Shown: positions 36,101-47,451 of the stretch, one piece after another
How the letters are laid out: each line of letters begins with the position of its first letter
How positions within the stretch are numbered: position 1 is the first letter of the stretch
Origin: Pohlia nutans
Lineage: Eukaryota; Streptophyta; Bryopsida; Bryales; Mniaceae
Direction: 5' to 3'
DNA: 64,000 nucleotides
Assembly (NCBI GenBank): GCA_022496805.1
Contig: CM040100.1
Span: 21,605,009-21,669,008, forward strand
Notes under the pieces: model-generated
Database searches by the model: none
What the model saw: the letters and a program-made list of their open reading frames with translations, nothing else
Told to the model about the DNA's origin: nothing
Made by a program: the position numbers and the translations under genes

Positions 36101-37915
36101 CAAAGCTCGTAAATCCACCATCCCTCGTACTGCACGACATGGGGAACAAATTCAAAATTATCACCTGAAAAAAACTTAATTAACTCTGTATAATGACCAC
36201 CCCCGACTCGCTCAACATTCCTAAATAGCAGAGAGTCATATACTAACCCCTAAAGGACCCAGAAATCGTGGTTTTGAATTGATCATATTGTAAAAAATTA
36301 ATTTAGATGAGGCCAAATTTTACATCACCAGAATCAGTGAAGAGCATTGCACATGTTGGTCGAAAAACACATGCATCTTAAACGTCTAAGCGTCTAAGGT
36401 TAACCCCTAAGCATCTAAAACGCCCAATATGGCCATCTGCATCACTGAACTTTGCAACAGTGGCATTCTCTCATTTTACCTCAGTTTTCTGATTGCAATA
36501 CATCATTTTAAAGCTCTTGTTCTATGCAACAAGATCAACAGTGTCCATCGTGTCAACCTGAAGTCATTTTCACACAAACTGATGATTTGCAGCAAGGGGT
36601 CCAATTATCCTATACTACAGAAAATACACAGTGGACGCTTAGGGTTCAAGCATGCTGAAAGTGGATTTTCTGTACCCAAGTGCTTTCAATTTGACAGGAC
36701 GGAGACCAAATGTACTCACCCTGCGAAAACACTTGTCTTTGAGGACATCAAGGAGATCTTCAGGAGTTTTGCGAGACGATCGCTCATCTGCCACCAAGCT
36801 GGTACTAGTACCATTTTGTTGAACCTCATCTTTATTCGGCATTTTCACACCTTCTGGCACCGGTAGATTACACCGAAACTTCTTCCCATCTCTGTCTGTC
36901 ATTACAATAGTCTCTTGGTCCAAAGTCTGCAGAAAAATTAACATCTCAATCGAAATTTCCATTAACCATAACAACAGAACCTTGAACCTCAAGTATAACA
37001 TTCTAGAGCACCATACAGATGGCACCCTTAGTACAAAAAGAATCTGGAGCACTAGAATATTGAAGAACTAGCCCACTTTTGAAGCAGTTTATTCCATTTC
37101 CAGGCATGCAAACACTATCAGATCAGCCCACATACAAGCAAGTCGATTAAAGAATGGATGAATAGGAAATAAATGAGAGACATACAAGCCTTTGCAAACA
37201 TGAGCTGAAGATTGTGCATATAAAAGAATCTGAATTCCTTTTCTTGGATTACTGTTCATTGATTCCAAGCAGCTCCTCAAGAATTTTATGACTAATATCT
37301 CAGCCAAAAGAATTTTATTTTCTTTAATTTAAAATATTAATCAAATTAGATCACTAATTTGTCATCAGAGATCCAGTAGGCCTGTAGACGACTCCCGATC
37401 TCAATCCAATTCGAGAATCATCCTGTCATGGTTTAGGGTTTTTCCTTATGCAATCACGGACAGCCTTCTGCATCGTGAGAGTGCAAATTGCTCATCCATA
37501 CCAAACCCTAATCAATTCAAACTGGGAAGATGATAAGCAAGCACACAAATTGAACGTACGGGAAGAACGGGAGACTCGGAAGGATGGAAGTCGATCTTGT
37601 ACTTCGGGTCTTGCAAGCTGCTCGCAACATCTGCAAAACATCAAGAGGTTTAGAATGCAAACTAGGGTTTCCAGAAATAGGGTTTTCGATCATCCAAAAC
37701 TTATGAATTCATTAATGCGCACCCCGTTTTCTATCATACAAAGAGAGGTACGGAAATCTAAAATTTAACCCAAAGAATGTTACGAATCTATCGCCATCCT
37801 CAAGGAGGGAGTTGAAATGCTCACCCGATTGCGAGGGACGCATCCTGTCAGCATGAACTGGCAATAAGAAGGCCATGAAAAGAAGAAACAGAAACCCTAA
37901 TCCCTGCTTCGCCAT
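33192..37915 (-). CDS. OS9: Protein OS-9 homologue (ER lectin of ERAD), eight exons
   Basis: Complete spliced gene encoding about 389 residues. Exons (minus strand, high to low): 37915-37825, 37630-37560, 36926-36720, 36129-36058, 34719-34604, 34507-34441, 34141-34032, 33627-33192. All junctions are GT-AG and phases agree throughout. Exon 1 encodes a signal peptide (MAKQGLGFLFLLFMAFLLPV). An in-frame upstream Met at 37936 is possible. The MRH lectin domain follows: CFRRYEGWWIYELCYKGHLR, then RQFH, YTNGTICDLTN, QPRETEVRFVC and CKYTLVF, including the WW, Gln, Arg, Glu and Tyr positions that bind mannose. OS-9 proteins recognise trimmed N-glycans on misfolded proteins and hand them to the HRD1-SEL1L/HRD3 ubiquitin ligase. 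The last exon adds an acidic, Glu/Ser/Thr-rich tail of about 140 residues with no clear ER-retention signal. TTAA-type elements sit in introns 3 and 7 and just past the stop. Confidence 0.94.
33806..34018 (+). mobile_element. TTAA-type element in OS-9 intron 7, right end lost
   Basis: Starts CCCCTAAAGGACCAAG after TTAA (33802-33805). Interior matches the copies at 24182 (inverted), 36247 and 60885. By comparison with 24182 the right terminal repeat should follow GGGCCTCTTGG, but it is missing. The copy ends within about 15 bp of the exon 7 donor at 34031. Confidence 0.65.
36247..36399 (+). mobile_element. TTAA-type element in OS-9 intron 3, truncated, abutting another copy
   Basis: Starts CCCCTAAAGGACCCAG after CTAA (36243-36246). 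The family interior (TTGATCATATTGTAAAAAAT and following) is present, then the match stops and the 36404 element begins. A short ACGTCTAAGCGTCTAAGG stretch just before 36400 may be remains of another element end. Confidence 0.55.
36404..36644 (+). mobile_element. TTAA-type element, CCCCTAAGCGTC subfamily, copy 2, in OS-9 intron 3
   Basis: Starts CCCCTAAGCATCTAAAACGC after TTAA (36400-36403). The right end is GCTTAGGG followed by TTCA, an eroded TTAA. It is nearly collinear with 32880-33121, so the two copies share recent ancestry. It lies about 75 bp from the exon 3 donor. Confidence 0.85.
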
Positions 37916-37936
37916 CGCTTCAAATCCCGCAAGCAT

Positions 37937-39069
37937 GAACAGAAAGCCTCAGAAATTTTGAGCGAGCGAGTGGAGAAGAAGTGATCGAGGCTCAAGCATG
38001 GTGCCTGCAAATCTGAAGGGCTGCACAACAGGGGTATGTTCTCGTGTATGCGTACATATACGGTATTATACATTCGGTATGCATAAAATACTATATATAC
38101 GGTGTACCTGGCTTGCCAAATGATAAGATATACTGTGGGTGGATAATTGTTGTGGGTACATTCATCCATTTGAACAAATCCTCATATGTTTGAGCAATAT
38201 TTCATCCATTTGAACAAATTTTCATCAAAATTGGATGAAGTTTACAAACAGTATTTAAGAAAAACAATTATTAGTGTGGCCATTCAAAAATACCCTGGCT
38301 CACAATATATGGTGATTTCAATGTAGTAAGAGCCAAGTTCTGTAGGTTTGAGAAGTTGCCCATGAAAGTAGGCAAGAGGAGGGGAAAAGTGGAACTTGAG
38401 TTTGTTTCATACCCGAGCATGAAGTTGTGCACATTCTATAGATTTGCATAAGCGACGTTTTGATTGATTAACCACTAAAGGACCAAGCAAGGGGAGGGAG
38501 AGATTTGCACTAAAATTTCAAGGTGTTAAAATAATTTTTGGTGAGCGCTTAGATGTGATTTTCATGATTGCAACCGTAGGATTCTCAAAGAATTAGGATA
38601 GTTGTTGCCCTCAAAAAAATTCACATCAATCCACCAGTAATGTCAATCGCTTTGGAAAATCTTACCATTGTACTACATCGCAATACATTATGTTATGCTA
38701 TTATTTAAGGTGGTGGGTATCGGCTTCAAGTACGCCGCTTTATATATTTATCTACAGCAAACGACACCAATTATCTTAAATGTGACGACTGAGCACATTA
38801 TTCTTCACATCCAAGAGATTCTTCCATCTAGTATATTATTATTAAAAGGACGTGATGGACGGAGTAGGAAGGACCACACGCAGAGCTGTGCATCGTGTCA
38901 TCTGCCAAACATCGATGACAAAATTGACACTAGTAGCTCTTATATTTCAATTGGGCTGAAATGTATGTTGTGTGGTAGCCATGAACACACTGCCACCATG
39001 ATTTTGTGCAATGTGTGTTCTACATGGTGGTATATGGAATGTTTGAGTTCACTATTAGAAGCAATTCCA
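37937..39069. other. OS-9 upstream region and intergenic DNA
   Basis: The first few hundred bases upstream of 37936 are the likely promoter and leader of OS-9 (minus strand); no TATA box can be assigned confidently. At 38468-38471 TTAA is followed by CCACTAAAGGACCAAGC, a single recognisable end of a TTAA-type element whose other end I could not find. Confidence 0.45.
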
Positions 39070-39141
39070 GATGATCATCATCAAGAATTTTGGACCCCAC
39101 TGATTTTGAACAATTTCAGTGCGTTTATCGTTAAACACTGA
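38668..39141 (+). pseudogene. PHD-finger-like protein fragment
   Basis: Open frame of 157 codons whose C-terminal third resembles a degenerate PHD finger: CMLCGSHEHTATMILCNVCS, then TWWYMECLSSLLEAIP and FWTPL. Cys-Cys, Cys-Cys and ECL landmarks are present, but the expected zinc-ligand His before ECL is Tyr (WWYMEC). The final 60 bp (39078-39137) recur in inverted orientation at about 57998-58060, so this is probably a repeat-borne remnant rather than a host gene. The start is arbitrary. Confidence 0.45.
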
Positions 39142-39297
39142 TTCCACACGTCATACGTGGATTTTGAAGTGTCATTATGATACGGAAGTGACATGCAATA
39201 CTAGGATGTCGATGTAGTGTCTTTACAATGATTATGAAAAAATGTTGTTTCCGCACGAAAGTCGTGCTTGATGGAATCCGTGCGTTAATTGTGTATT

Positions 39298-39301
<4 letters not shown>

Positions 39302-39329
<28 letters not shown>

Positions 39330-39330
39330 A
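39302..39330. repeat. Microsatellite (GATA)n
   Basis: About seven units of GATA/TAGA. It lies downstream of the minus-strand retroelement-like ORF, where a simple-repeat tail of a non-LTR element could sit, but this link is only suggestive. Confidence 0.9.
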
Positions 39331-39566
39331 ACTCCGACCCTATTTTGGGACCGGCATGAATAAAGTGTCCGTTCGTAATGTCAATGACCCGGTGCCCACC
39401 GGACAAGGGGACATTGGGACAATACTACTCTCCCCTTTCGAGGATGGACACTACAGTAACAGTAACAAAAACAGTAACAGTAACACAATAAAGTAACAAA
39501 GTACCGATGGTTGGATTCTAGTTTGAATAAAAGTATGTTTTGAGTTAAGTATTAACACCAAGTCAT

Positions 39567-39795
39567 GAGTTCTTTGGTTGGTTGGTGAAGGGCGTTGTAT
39601 CACATTTATGTGGTCCGGGTTCGATTCTTATTGGGCTCGTTTGAGCAGTGGTGTAATACACATGGCTTGGTGCTGCTAGTGAGTTATCATGGCAGGAAAG
39701 TTGTACCAACCAACCTGCCCTACCTATCCCCTGAGACAAGTGTTTGTGTTGAGCTAGTGTTTGAAAAGAGTGGCTAGCAGCGGTTTTCAACACTA
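39567..39795 (+). mobile_element. tRNA-related SINE-like sequence
   Basis: A TTGGTTGGTGAAGGG segment resembling a Pol III box A is followed about 40 bp later by GGGTTCGATTCTT, a near-consensus box B. The following sequence is not tRNA-like. This order is typical of tRNA-derived SINEs. Length and 3' end are not defined. Confidence 0.45.
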
Positions 39796-39817
39796 CCTTC
39801 CCTCTTTTAATGTACTA

Positions 39818-40349
39818 TTATGTTGGTATTGGTTGATTATTTTCTATACGTCTTTTGTGTAAAAGGATTGATCCAGCATATTGTATGGCAATGGTGTTTA
39901 TTGCTTTGAATGTGTGCTTTATGGAGGTTTCGCAGATGTTAAATTTTGTTTCTAGTTGTTTCATTGAGGGGGCGTGTGTGGTTCCTCTGGCTCCAACTGT
40001 GATGACTATGATTGGATCTACTTTCCAACCTTGTTGTATGATATTATTAATTAGAGGTTGGTATTTTAGAATTTTTTTGCCAATTGTTTCTGGTGAAAAT
40101 CTGTCGTTTGTGTATGTGAATTCTATGAATTGTATGGTTAGGTTATCATCGGGATTTAGTGGAGGTGGACTTTGGTATGGGAGGCCTTTAATGCATAGTA
40201 TATCTGGTTTGAATCTGGCATTACATTGACATCTTTGTTGACCACAAGTACATGGTAATAGCCATGGAGGAACTGTGTTTTTTTGTGGGTTATTATTAAA
40301 TGTGCCCGCATTCATGAGAGTGTAGCATCTTGATTTATTCGAGGATAGT
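39818..40349 (-). pseudogene. Retroelement-like ORF, C-terminal part: PD-(D/E)XK endonuclease domain
   Basis: This is the downstream half of an ORF whose upstream half is 54407-55455. Visible motifs: a Cys-rich segment (LPCTCGQQRCQCNARF), then KPDIL (Asp) and about 25 residues later FIEFTYTND (Glu) with nearby Lys (GKKILKY), the order of a PD-(D/E)XK nuclease, followed by DPIIVITVGARGTTH. Such restriction-like endonuclease domains occur at the C-terminus of some non-LTR retroelement proteins. The open frame extends to a Met at 40459, but its first 37 codons come from the end of the inserted 14-kb transposon. Once that is removed the reading frame joins EIRKLI to LSSNKSRCYTLMNAG without a break. 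No stop or frameshift occurs in this half. Confidence 0.75.
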
Positions 40350-40392
40350 AACACTTGTTTCGTTAAAAGTGCACATAGCCATGTGCACTTTT
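40350..40392 (+). repeat. Left terminal inverted repeat and adjoining hairpin
   Basis: Within and just inside the repeat, AAAAGTGCACAT (40365-40376) and ATGTGCACTTTT (40381-40392) form a perfect 12-bp-arm hairpin with a 4-base loop. At the right end the same AAAAGTGCAC word instead appears twice in direct orientation. Confidence 0.9.
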
Positions 40393-41385
40393 TTTTAGGG
40401 TTAATTGTACCATTGCCTCCATATGAAGTCAAAAAAGAGCCTGTATTGTATATTTTCATATGCTAATTTATTTTTTAAATTATGCTTCAAATATAAGAGA
40501 ATCCAATGCAAACATGCGTACATATTGAAGTAGTTGGTAAATTTAACTTTCACTATCCTTATTGTAAAATTTAGCTACAAATTGATTATTTTATCTTACC
40601 TTTCTGAGTAATAATGTAGATCCATACAATAATTCCATAGTAAAAATCAACATTAATTATAACTGGTGAAGTAGAAGTACATACACAATGAAAAAAAAGC
40701 TTAAATCATTAATAGTTCTAATCTAGAATTAATGTATTAAACGGTGTCAATCTTGATAATGAAAAAGTATGTAACATACAATTTCAATCCTATGAGTTTC
40801 TATTTTGAAATGAATGTGGAAATGTGATTCAATTTAAAAAACAGGACTCTTCATAACTTTTGTATTGCTTATCCAAATATAATGAATATAACCTTCCCGT
40901 GTGTATGAATTCATAACCTATAGGAAATAATCGCTTCTAATTTTTATAAAAAGATTACATTTCATATTTGATATTAAAAAAGATAAACTATAATTGAAAT
41001 GCCAACATTCACCTTCAGTTTGTCTTTTGATTCCATCCGCTCATTCCTTTAAAAGTAATAATACCAGACACATTGTACGTGTTATGCCAAAATCTTATTA
41101 GTGTTTCATACATGCATCTTGCATTAATGCTTTACATTGAATTTTACAAGAAATCACAATATCATAACCAAATTCATTTGTTCCTAATTACTTTGATTTG
41201 CACAATACACATTTGATGACACGAAATTAAATGAAGAGAACATAATAATATATGAAATTTATTTCCTATAAGGGGCACACATACAACATAAGCAAAATCA
41301 TGATAATCTCTCTAACCTTCTATATGTCAATAATACTATATCCATGTCTTAGAACATACTACAATTACTAACAAATTATCCTCTC
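40393..41385. other. Non-coding subterminal region of the 14-kb transposon
   Basis: AT-rich sequence with no open frame or repeat of note between the left terminal repeat and the 3' end of the minus-strand gene. Confidence 0.5.
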
Positions 41386-44300
41386 TCATTCTCCAGACCC
41401 AGAAAGACCCAACCCTAGACTAAAAGGGTCATGAATAGATGGATGCACTAATGCATTCTCAGCAAAATCTGTAGCTATAGTCACACTTGCATTTAATTCG
41501 TTCATCTCCGCTATTGTCAAATAGTTCCCATCCGTTGTCTTTTGTGGTACTGCCCGTTGAAGTTCCCGAATATTTGAAGCAATATATTTGTATGTAGATT
41601 TTCCACCTATAATATCACTCGTAACTTCCTCTCGAGTATACCATTCCATACCATCATTCCAACGATCCAAGATGACATCATAATAATAGCCATCTTCGTT
41701 CAATTGTAATATTTTTTGCTTGGGCGGAACATGAAAGGATTCAGGAGTTGAAAAACCTATGGGCTCATTGTCTTCATCATCTCTTTCTTCACTCAAAAGC
41801 ATCCTAACCTTTTCTTTATCCTTAGATAATGGACTCTGCAAGCGCATTCTCTTTCGGGGACCGCTACGGCCATCATCTGCATGTCCATAACCCTGAAAAT
41901 CTCCAGTAGACTGAGAATGGTCATCGCCATCATCAAATTCGGTCGATTCTCCCATAGGATTTGTCGGAGGATTCTCCCATAGTGGTTCCTCACCATCTTC
42001 ACCAACCAATCCATCAACTGTTATTTCTTTCCACCTTCAAAGCCATATCACCATATTCTCATCATGCTCAAATAGTATGAGTTCCTTTGTTTGGCCACAC
42101 AATCCATGTGTCATATGTGTAAACCCAATGACCACAATCATCCAATTCTGAGGACGGAAGTAAGATGTGATAATTTCATCCACTACCCCTGGGCATCGTG
42201 CATCGTAATATTTCGTACACAAGTCCCAACCAATTGTGGGCTCAATGAATATTGAATCACAAATCTTCACACGCTCTGCAAAATTCTCCGTCACATTAGC
42301 CGTACGTGGATATCGCATTATAATAATGATAGGTCCCACCGGTGTATAAGTTGCCACAATTTTACCTCCTCCCTTTACCACTTGACCCTTTGCGCCCGAT
42401 TGTGGAGCAAACACATATATACCCTTGATGACGGTCCACCCTGGTTCTACAGGAACATCCTGCAAACGGAGCACAACCTCCGCAATCTCCCCAGCTGGCA
42501 ACATAAATATGGCATTCTAACGTTCTGTATCACTCATCCAAGCTTCAATCTTCTGTAATATACCTTTATAATCCACCTCAGACCAAAAACCTCCACTAGG
42601 CCCGTTTCTACAATCAAACATCCATAACGCAGGCCGGGCAAATTTACCTTGTACCGCTTGAGATAGGCATCCTCCCACTTTCACTTTCGTTTCTACTCCA
42701 AGTCCTTTCTGTCCAGCATACTGAAACTCAAAATTCCACAACCCCTCATTCTCTTGGAAAATTTCTGTGCCATCTGCAAACAATCTCAATTTTCCTTCCA
42801 CAATTAATTTGAAATGATTGAAGACCTTTGATGGGATAAATGTTTTGTTCTTCATCATAGTATCAAACCCGGTCATAGCTTTCACTGATACCCAACTTTT
42901 CCGAAATTCATTCTACCAAGAAAATCAAGTGTTCGATTGTCTCCAAATTTCTCAACATTCCTCAATAGCCAATTTTTCTTATCAATAAAGTCGCCTGCAG
43001 CCTCTGCATCCAACCACTTTATAGCATTGTGAACCCCCAAACGTATTTTAGTTTTTTCTACCCATGTTTGCAATGAATTTGTTGAAGAAGAAAGAAAAAA
43101 TATTTTTTGATCTTTGTTCCTCGTGTCTACAGTTGCAGCTTCGCACAAAAGAACAAAGTCCATTGGACTAGTTCCCTTTAGTGCTTTTAACCAAGCAATT
43201 GACATCCGTTTACGTTCATGTGTACTAGACTTCTTTCCGCTCTCATTCAACTCTTTTTTTTTGTCTTTCTCTGAAAAGAAAGTGAATCCTTGGTTATAAG
43301 CATCACACATTGCCTTCACTGCCAACCATTGTGTCTCTGAAACAGTAGCAATAGACAACCAATCTCGGTATGTCAAATTCATTTTCTTCATTGACATGAT
43401 ATTGTTATCTTTGGTGTCTGGTTTCATTCCAGTAACACTAGATAGACATTGTAGAAATTGCCGTCTTCTCTCTATGTCTTCATCTTTGAAAGGGCTTGGA
43501 CATTGAAATTTGGTCCAAACATTTCGAATTTTCTTCAATGTCTTCCCAACTGTGCTATGATACTTTCGTGTAGTGGACTCTTCATTTCGTTTACTAGAAA
43601 TCACGAGATATTTGAAATCTTCGTCATAAACCACCACTTGTGCCGGATGTCTAACAAAGAGTTTGTTATAATTCTCCTCAGAGAGAATCCCACACGTACG
43701 GTCCATTGGGGCCAATTCTTGACAAGCATATAAACTATGTTGTCCGTCTACTGGCTCCCAAGTAATGAGTGGAAGAATGGCGTCATTTTTTTGCGCAAAC
43801 GTATCACCTGACATTTCATCAATGCATTTGAGAAAATCTTTGCAGCTTTTAAAAACATAAGGCTGCACATTGTCTCCATTGGCGTTTCTTGGCGCTACAT
43901 ACTCTATGGGCCGTAAAGTCAACATATGCATCTCCAAAACGTGAAGAGATTTCATTCTCTGGTACACGTTCTCTGCATTTTGAGTATTCAAAACCCGTTG
44001 ATTTGTAAAAAGATCGGAGGGTGGTCTTACCTTTTCCAATTTCCACCGTAAATCGATAGTCCTTTCCAAATATGAATCCCATTTCAACTTCATCGGCAGT
44101 TGGTAGAGGAATCAAATCATTCTTCGACGTTGTAGGCAAAGATTGGCTTGCAGAAACAAGTCGATTGTTTCGTGATCGTACGTGAGTAGACGGTTCCGTA
44201 CGTTCATGAAAATCATACAACGTCAATGCAAGATCCGTTGTTTGTGATGTGTTGACGCGTTGAGTGGTGGAGGATCATGAACCCTTATTTCTCTGTGTTG

Positions 44301-44901
44301 AAGCTGTAATTGTAGAAGCTGGAATATGAAATTGTTCAACATCTCGTTCTTCATATTTAGAAATGAGCACCAAGGAATGCCCGTATTTTACAATTTCAGG
44401 CAAATCTTTTGGTGCATTTCCAACTCCATTCAAGTAGCGTTCATATTGAGTCATGTAAATTTGCAAACTTTCAAGTTGAGCTTGATCAAGCAACGAAACA
44501 TTGATACATAAATTCTCGCGAAGACTTTGGTGAGCAACGTTCAAATTCGCCCACCACTTCAGGAATTTTGGTAAACCCGTGCACTTTATAGGAACCAAGT
44601 CCACAGACCTCATAATATTGCATTGCTTCAGAAGATAACTCACTAAAGGATTCGGTTTTGTGGCTCGCATGATAACTTCACATAGCCCAACTTCAGAGAA
44701 TGATTGTACTTCCACTATCTTTGTCACAGTTCCAACAATGTGAGAAATTTCACACCAAACTCCATTTGGTTTCCATGGAAAATCCGAAATGCATAAAACC
44801 ACATGTTTATCAGTTTTTGATAACCACCACCCATACTCCAAAAAACTATCCATGTTTCCAGGCTCTCCAATACACCAAAGGAAAAAATAATCACATCTCA
44901 C
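41386..44901 (-). pseudogene. Decayed transposon gene with ParB/DGQHR-like motif
   Basis: One long former gene read right to left. A plausible acceptor (TTATTGGCAG) precedes 44901, so an upstream exon may exist. The frame then runs with in-frame stops TGA (44275-44277), TAG (42517-42519) and TGA (42037-42039) and frameshifts near 44030 and 42885. Joined, it would exceed 1,100 residues. Segments in order: an unrecognised N-terminal part (YGWWLSK, FPWKPNGVWCE); a central part with ILPLITWEPVDGQHSLYACQ and about 35 residues later PAQVVVYDED, the strand-DGQHR-helix-strand order of ParB-like folds, with the usual Arg replaced by Ser; a later part with hydrophobic strands and CDSIFIEPTIGWDL then YFRPQNWMIVVIGFTH, which could be a degenerate methyltransferase DPPW-type motif (speculative); and an acidic, basic-cluster tail ending with a WYTREEV segment. 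Family otherwise unknown to me. Confidence 0.7.
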
Positions 44902-45092
44902 CTGCCAATAACAAATACCACATAAAACTTTAGTACACACAAATTTCATCCATATCTATCTATTGATAATGAAATAAAAAAGAGGGGAAACACCATAAAA
45001 TTATCTAAGTACCCAAAAAGAGACTACTAAAACAAAATTGATGAAGGGTAGTAAGAATGTACAGCAACTCTCAAACTTAGAGAACAAATAAA

Positions 45093-46225
45093 TTGATGGA
45101 GGGGGTGGGCACATTCCCACCCCCTCTAACTCCTTGAAAAAAATAGAAATTGATAGAAGGGGTGGCCACATTCCCACCCCTCTAACTCTTTAAAAAAAAT
45201 TCAAATTGATAGAAGGGGTGGGCACATTCCCACCCCCTCTAACTCCTTGAAAAAAAATAGAAATTGATAGAAGCGGTGGGCACATTCCCACCCCCTCTAA
45301 CTCCTTGAAAAAAATTAGAAATTGATGGAGGAGGTGGGCACATTTCCACCCCCTCTAACTCCCTGAAAAAAATTAGAAATTGATGGAGGGGGTGGGCACA
45401 TTCCCACCCCCTTTAACTCCCTGAAAAAAATTAGAAATTGATGGAGGGGGTGGGCACATTCCCACCCCCTCCAACTCCTTGAAAAAAAATTCAAATTGAT
45501 AGAAGGGGTGGACACATTCCCACCCCCTCTAACTCCTTGAAAAAAAATAAAAATTGATAGAAGGGGTGGGCACATGCCCACCCCCTCTAACTCCTTGAAA
45601 AAAAAAATAGAAATTGATAGAAGGGGTGGGCACATTCCCACCCCCTCTAACTCCTTGAAAAAAATAGAAATTGATAGAAGGGGTGGGCACATTCCCACCC
45701 CCTCTAACTCCTTGAAAAAAAATAGAAATTGATAGAAGGGGTGGGCACATTCCCACCCCCTCTAACTCCTTGAAAAAAATAGAAATTGATAGAAGGGGTG
45801 GGCACATTCCCACCCCCTCTAACTCCTTGAAAAAAAATAGAAATTGATAGAAGGAGTGGGCATATTTCCACCCCTCTAACTCCTTGAAAAAAAATTCAAA
45901 TTGATAGAAGGGGTAGGCACATTCCCACCCCCTCTAACTCCTTGAAAAAAATTCAAATTGATAGAAGGGGTGGGCACATTCCCACGCTTCTAACTCCTTG
46001 AAAAAAAATAGATATTGATAGAAGGGGTGGGCACATTCCCACCCCCTTTAACTCCCTGAAAAAAATTAGAAATTAATGGAGGGGGTGGGCACATTCTCAC
46101 CCCCTCTAACTCCTTGAAAAAATAGAACTTAGTAAAGGGATAGACATGTAATCCCCACCTTCTCAAACTTGAAGGACAAAATAATTTGATGGAAGGGGTG
46201 GGTCCATTCCCACCACCTTCCAGGC
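45093..46225 (+). repeat. Tandem array of about 18 units of 58 bp with GC-rich palindrome
   Basis: Each unit is GGGTGGGCACATTCCCACCC (a near-perfect palindrome) plus an A-rich spacer (about CTCTAACTCCTTGAAAAAAA and TAGAAATTGATAGAAG). About eighteen good copies run to roughly 46125, and two degenerate ones follow to 46225. Unit length varies only by the poly-A run. The array sits immediately 5' of the minus-strand gene. Open frames across it are repeat artefacts. Confidence 0.95.
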
Positions 46226-47280
46226 TAAGAGGAAAAATAAACTGATAAGATGGAATACTAGTAGAATACTGGTAGAATTTGATGAGTGGGGGTAGGTTTC
46301 AACCCACCTCATATAATTGGAAACTGCATAGAGGGAAGGCGGGAGGATTTGGATAACTTTAGCATATATGCTTTATTGCATCTGATCTTTATGATCAATT
46401 TCACATGGCAGATATTCAATGTGGTAATTATTGTCATCTTTGACTTGATGAAAAGTTACTAAATAGGTGAAGATGTCAAACCTTGGGTTATTTTATTGTC
46501 TTGGAAATTGAATAATCCATGAAGATAAATATAGCTTGTAGAAGTCTTCAAACTTGGATGATATGATTTGTTGGATAGGTGAAATGGCCTTCTAATATAA
46601 TAAGCTCAAAAACACCAAGTTGTACCATGGGAAAGAGTCGTTGTAAACAAATACACGTGATCGATATGCTGCCTAAGAGGCCTTGCCAATGCATAAGTCT
46701 GGAGTCATGCAATGGAAGAACCTCAACACATTAAGTTCATTAAATTCCTAAGTTAAAATATGTCCTAAACTATGCTCACGAAATGAAGATGTAATTAATT
46801 GACTATTGTTGTGCCGGCAATAGAAGTGTGTTCATTTGTCATTCCTTCCTTCATCTTCAAAGACTTCATGTATGCATTGGCGGTTTGAACTGCAAAACAT
46901 ACAAATATACATGTTTGTCAAACCACAGAGGCCACTGAAACCAAACACAAAGGAGCATCATAATTGAATAATACTATGGAAGCAAAGATCCCGTTTGAAA
47001 GGATAGAATTATTTATACAAAATGTGTTTGATGGATCATTCACCTCTATGAAAGCTGCAAACATCTCACAAGACCTGGCAGTTCTGGACCACAACCTCAA
47101 TGATGCTCAAACAGTGACCTTGGCAAGCCTGATCTTGGGAAATCACAAATTCCACCACCACCCTTGGCAACTCTAACCCTAGCTTCTCATTGAGCTCCTG
47201 CACACGCACAAACATCCATGAAATTGGCAATCTACACTAATTATATCTACACAAAATCATACAAATCAGACAAGGTGTAG
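46226..47280. other. Central spacer of the 14-kb transposon, left part
   Basis: No gene recognised. A frame at 46964-47176 (+) lacks known motifs; it lies just before the aldo-keto reductase-like exon and could be captured host sequence, but I cannot match it. Confidence 0.4.
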
Positions 47281-47451
47281 CTAGCTACGAAGTTCGCCAA
47301 CTGCATTGATGAGCAGGGCAAATTCAGTGTGAGAGGCGATCCTGAGTATGTGCGAGCTGTGTGTGAAGCCAGCTTGAAGAGGTTGGACGTGGACTACATT
47401 GATCTCTACTATCAGCACTGGGTGGACATCAAAGTCCCTATCGAAATCACT
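47281..47451 (+). pseudogene. Captured aldo-keto reductase exon
   Basis: After an AG (GTGTAG) the plus strand reads LATKFANC, then [40 protein letters not shown] and VPIEIT, and then meets a GTAAGA donor. This is the central exon of an NADPH-dependent aldo-keto reductase: the catalytic Lys (LATKF) and His (YYQH) are both present, while the usual QHRVD is QHWVD. No flanking exons (N-terminal barrel or C-terminal NADP-binding part) are visible. It lies inside the 14-kb transposon and is best read as a transduplicated gene fragment. Confidence 0.85.

Noticed and set aside
40348..40459. Met at 40459 as start of the endonuclease protein
   Set aside because: The first 37 codons are the inserted transposon end; the frame originally continued from the RNase H half.
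45093..46225. The palindrome array looked at first like a CRISPR-type array or a repeat protein (frames 45315-45698 and 45529-45813)
   Set aside because: Spacers are as repeated as the palindromes, there are no unique spacers or cas genes, and the frames are side effects of a unit length near a multiple of three. This is plant nuclear DNA.
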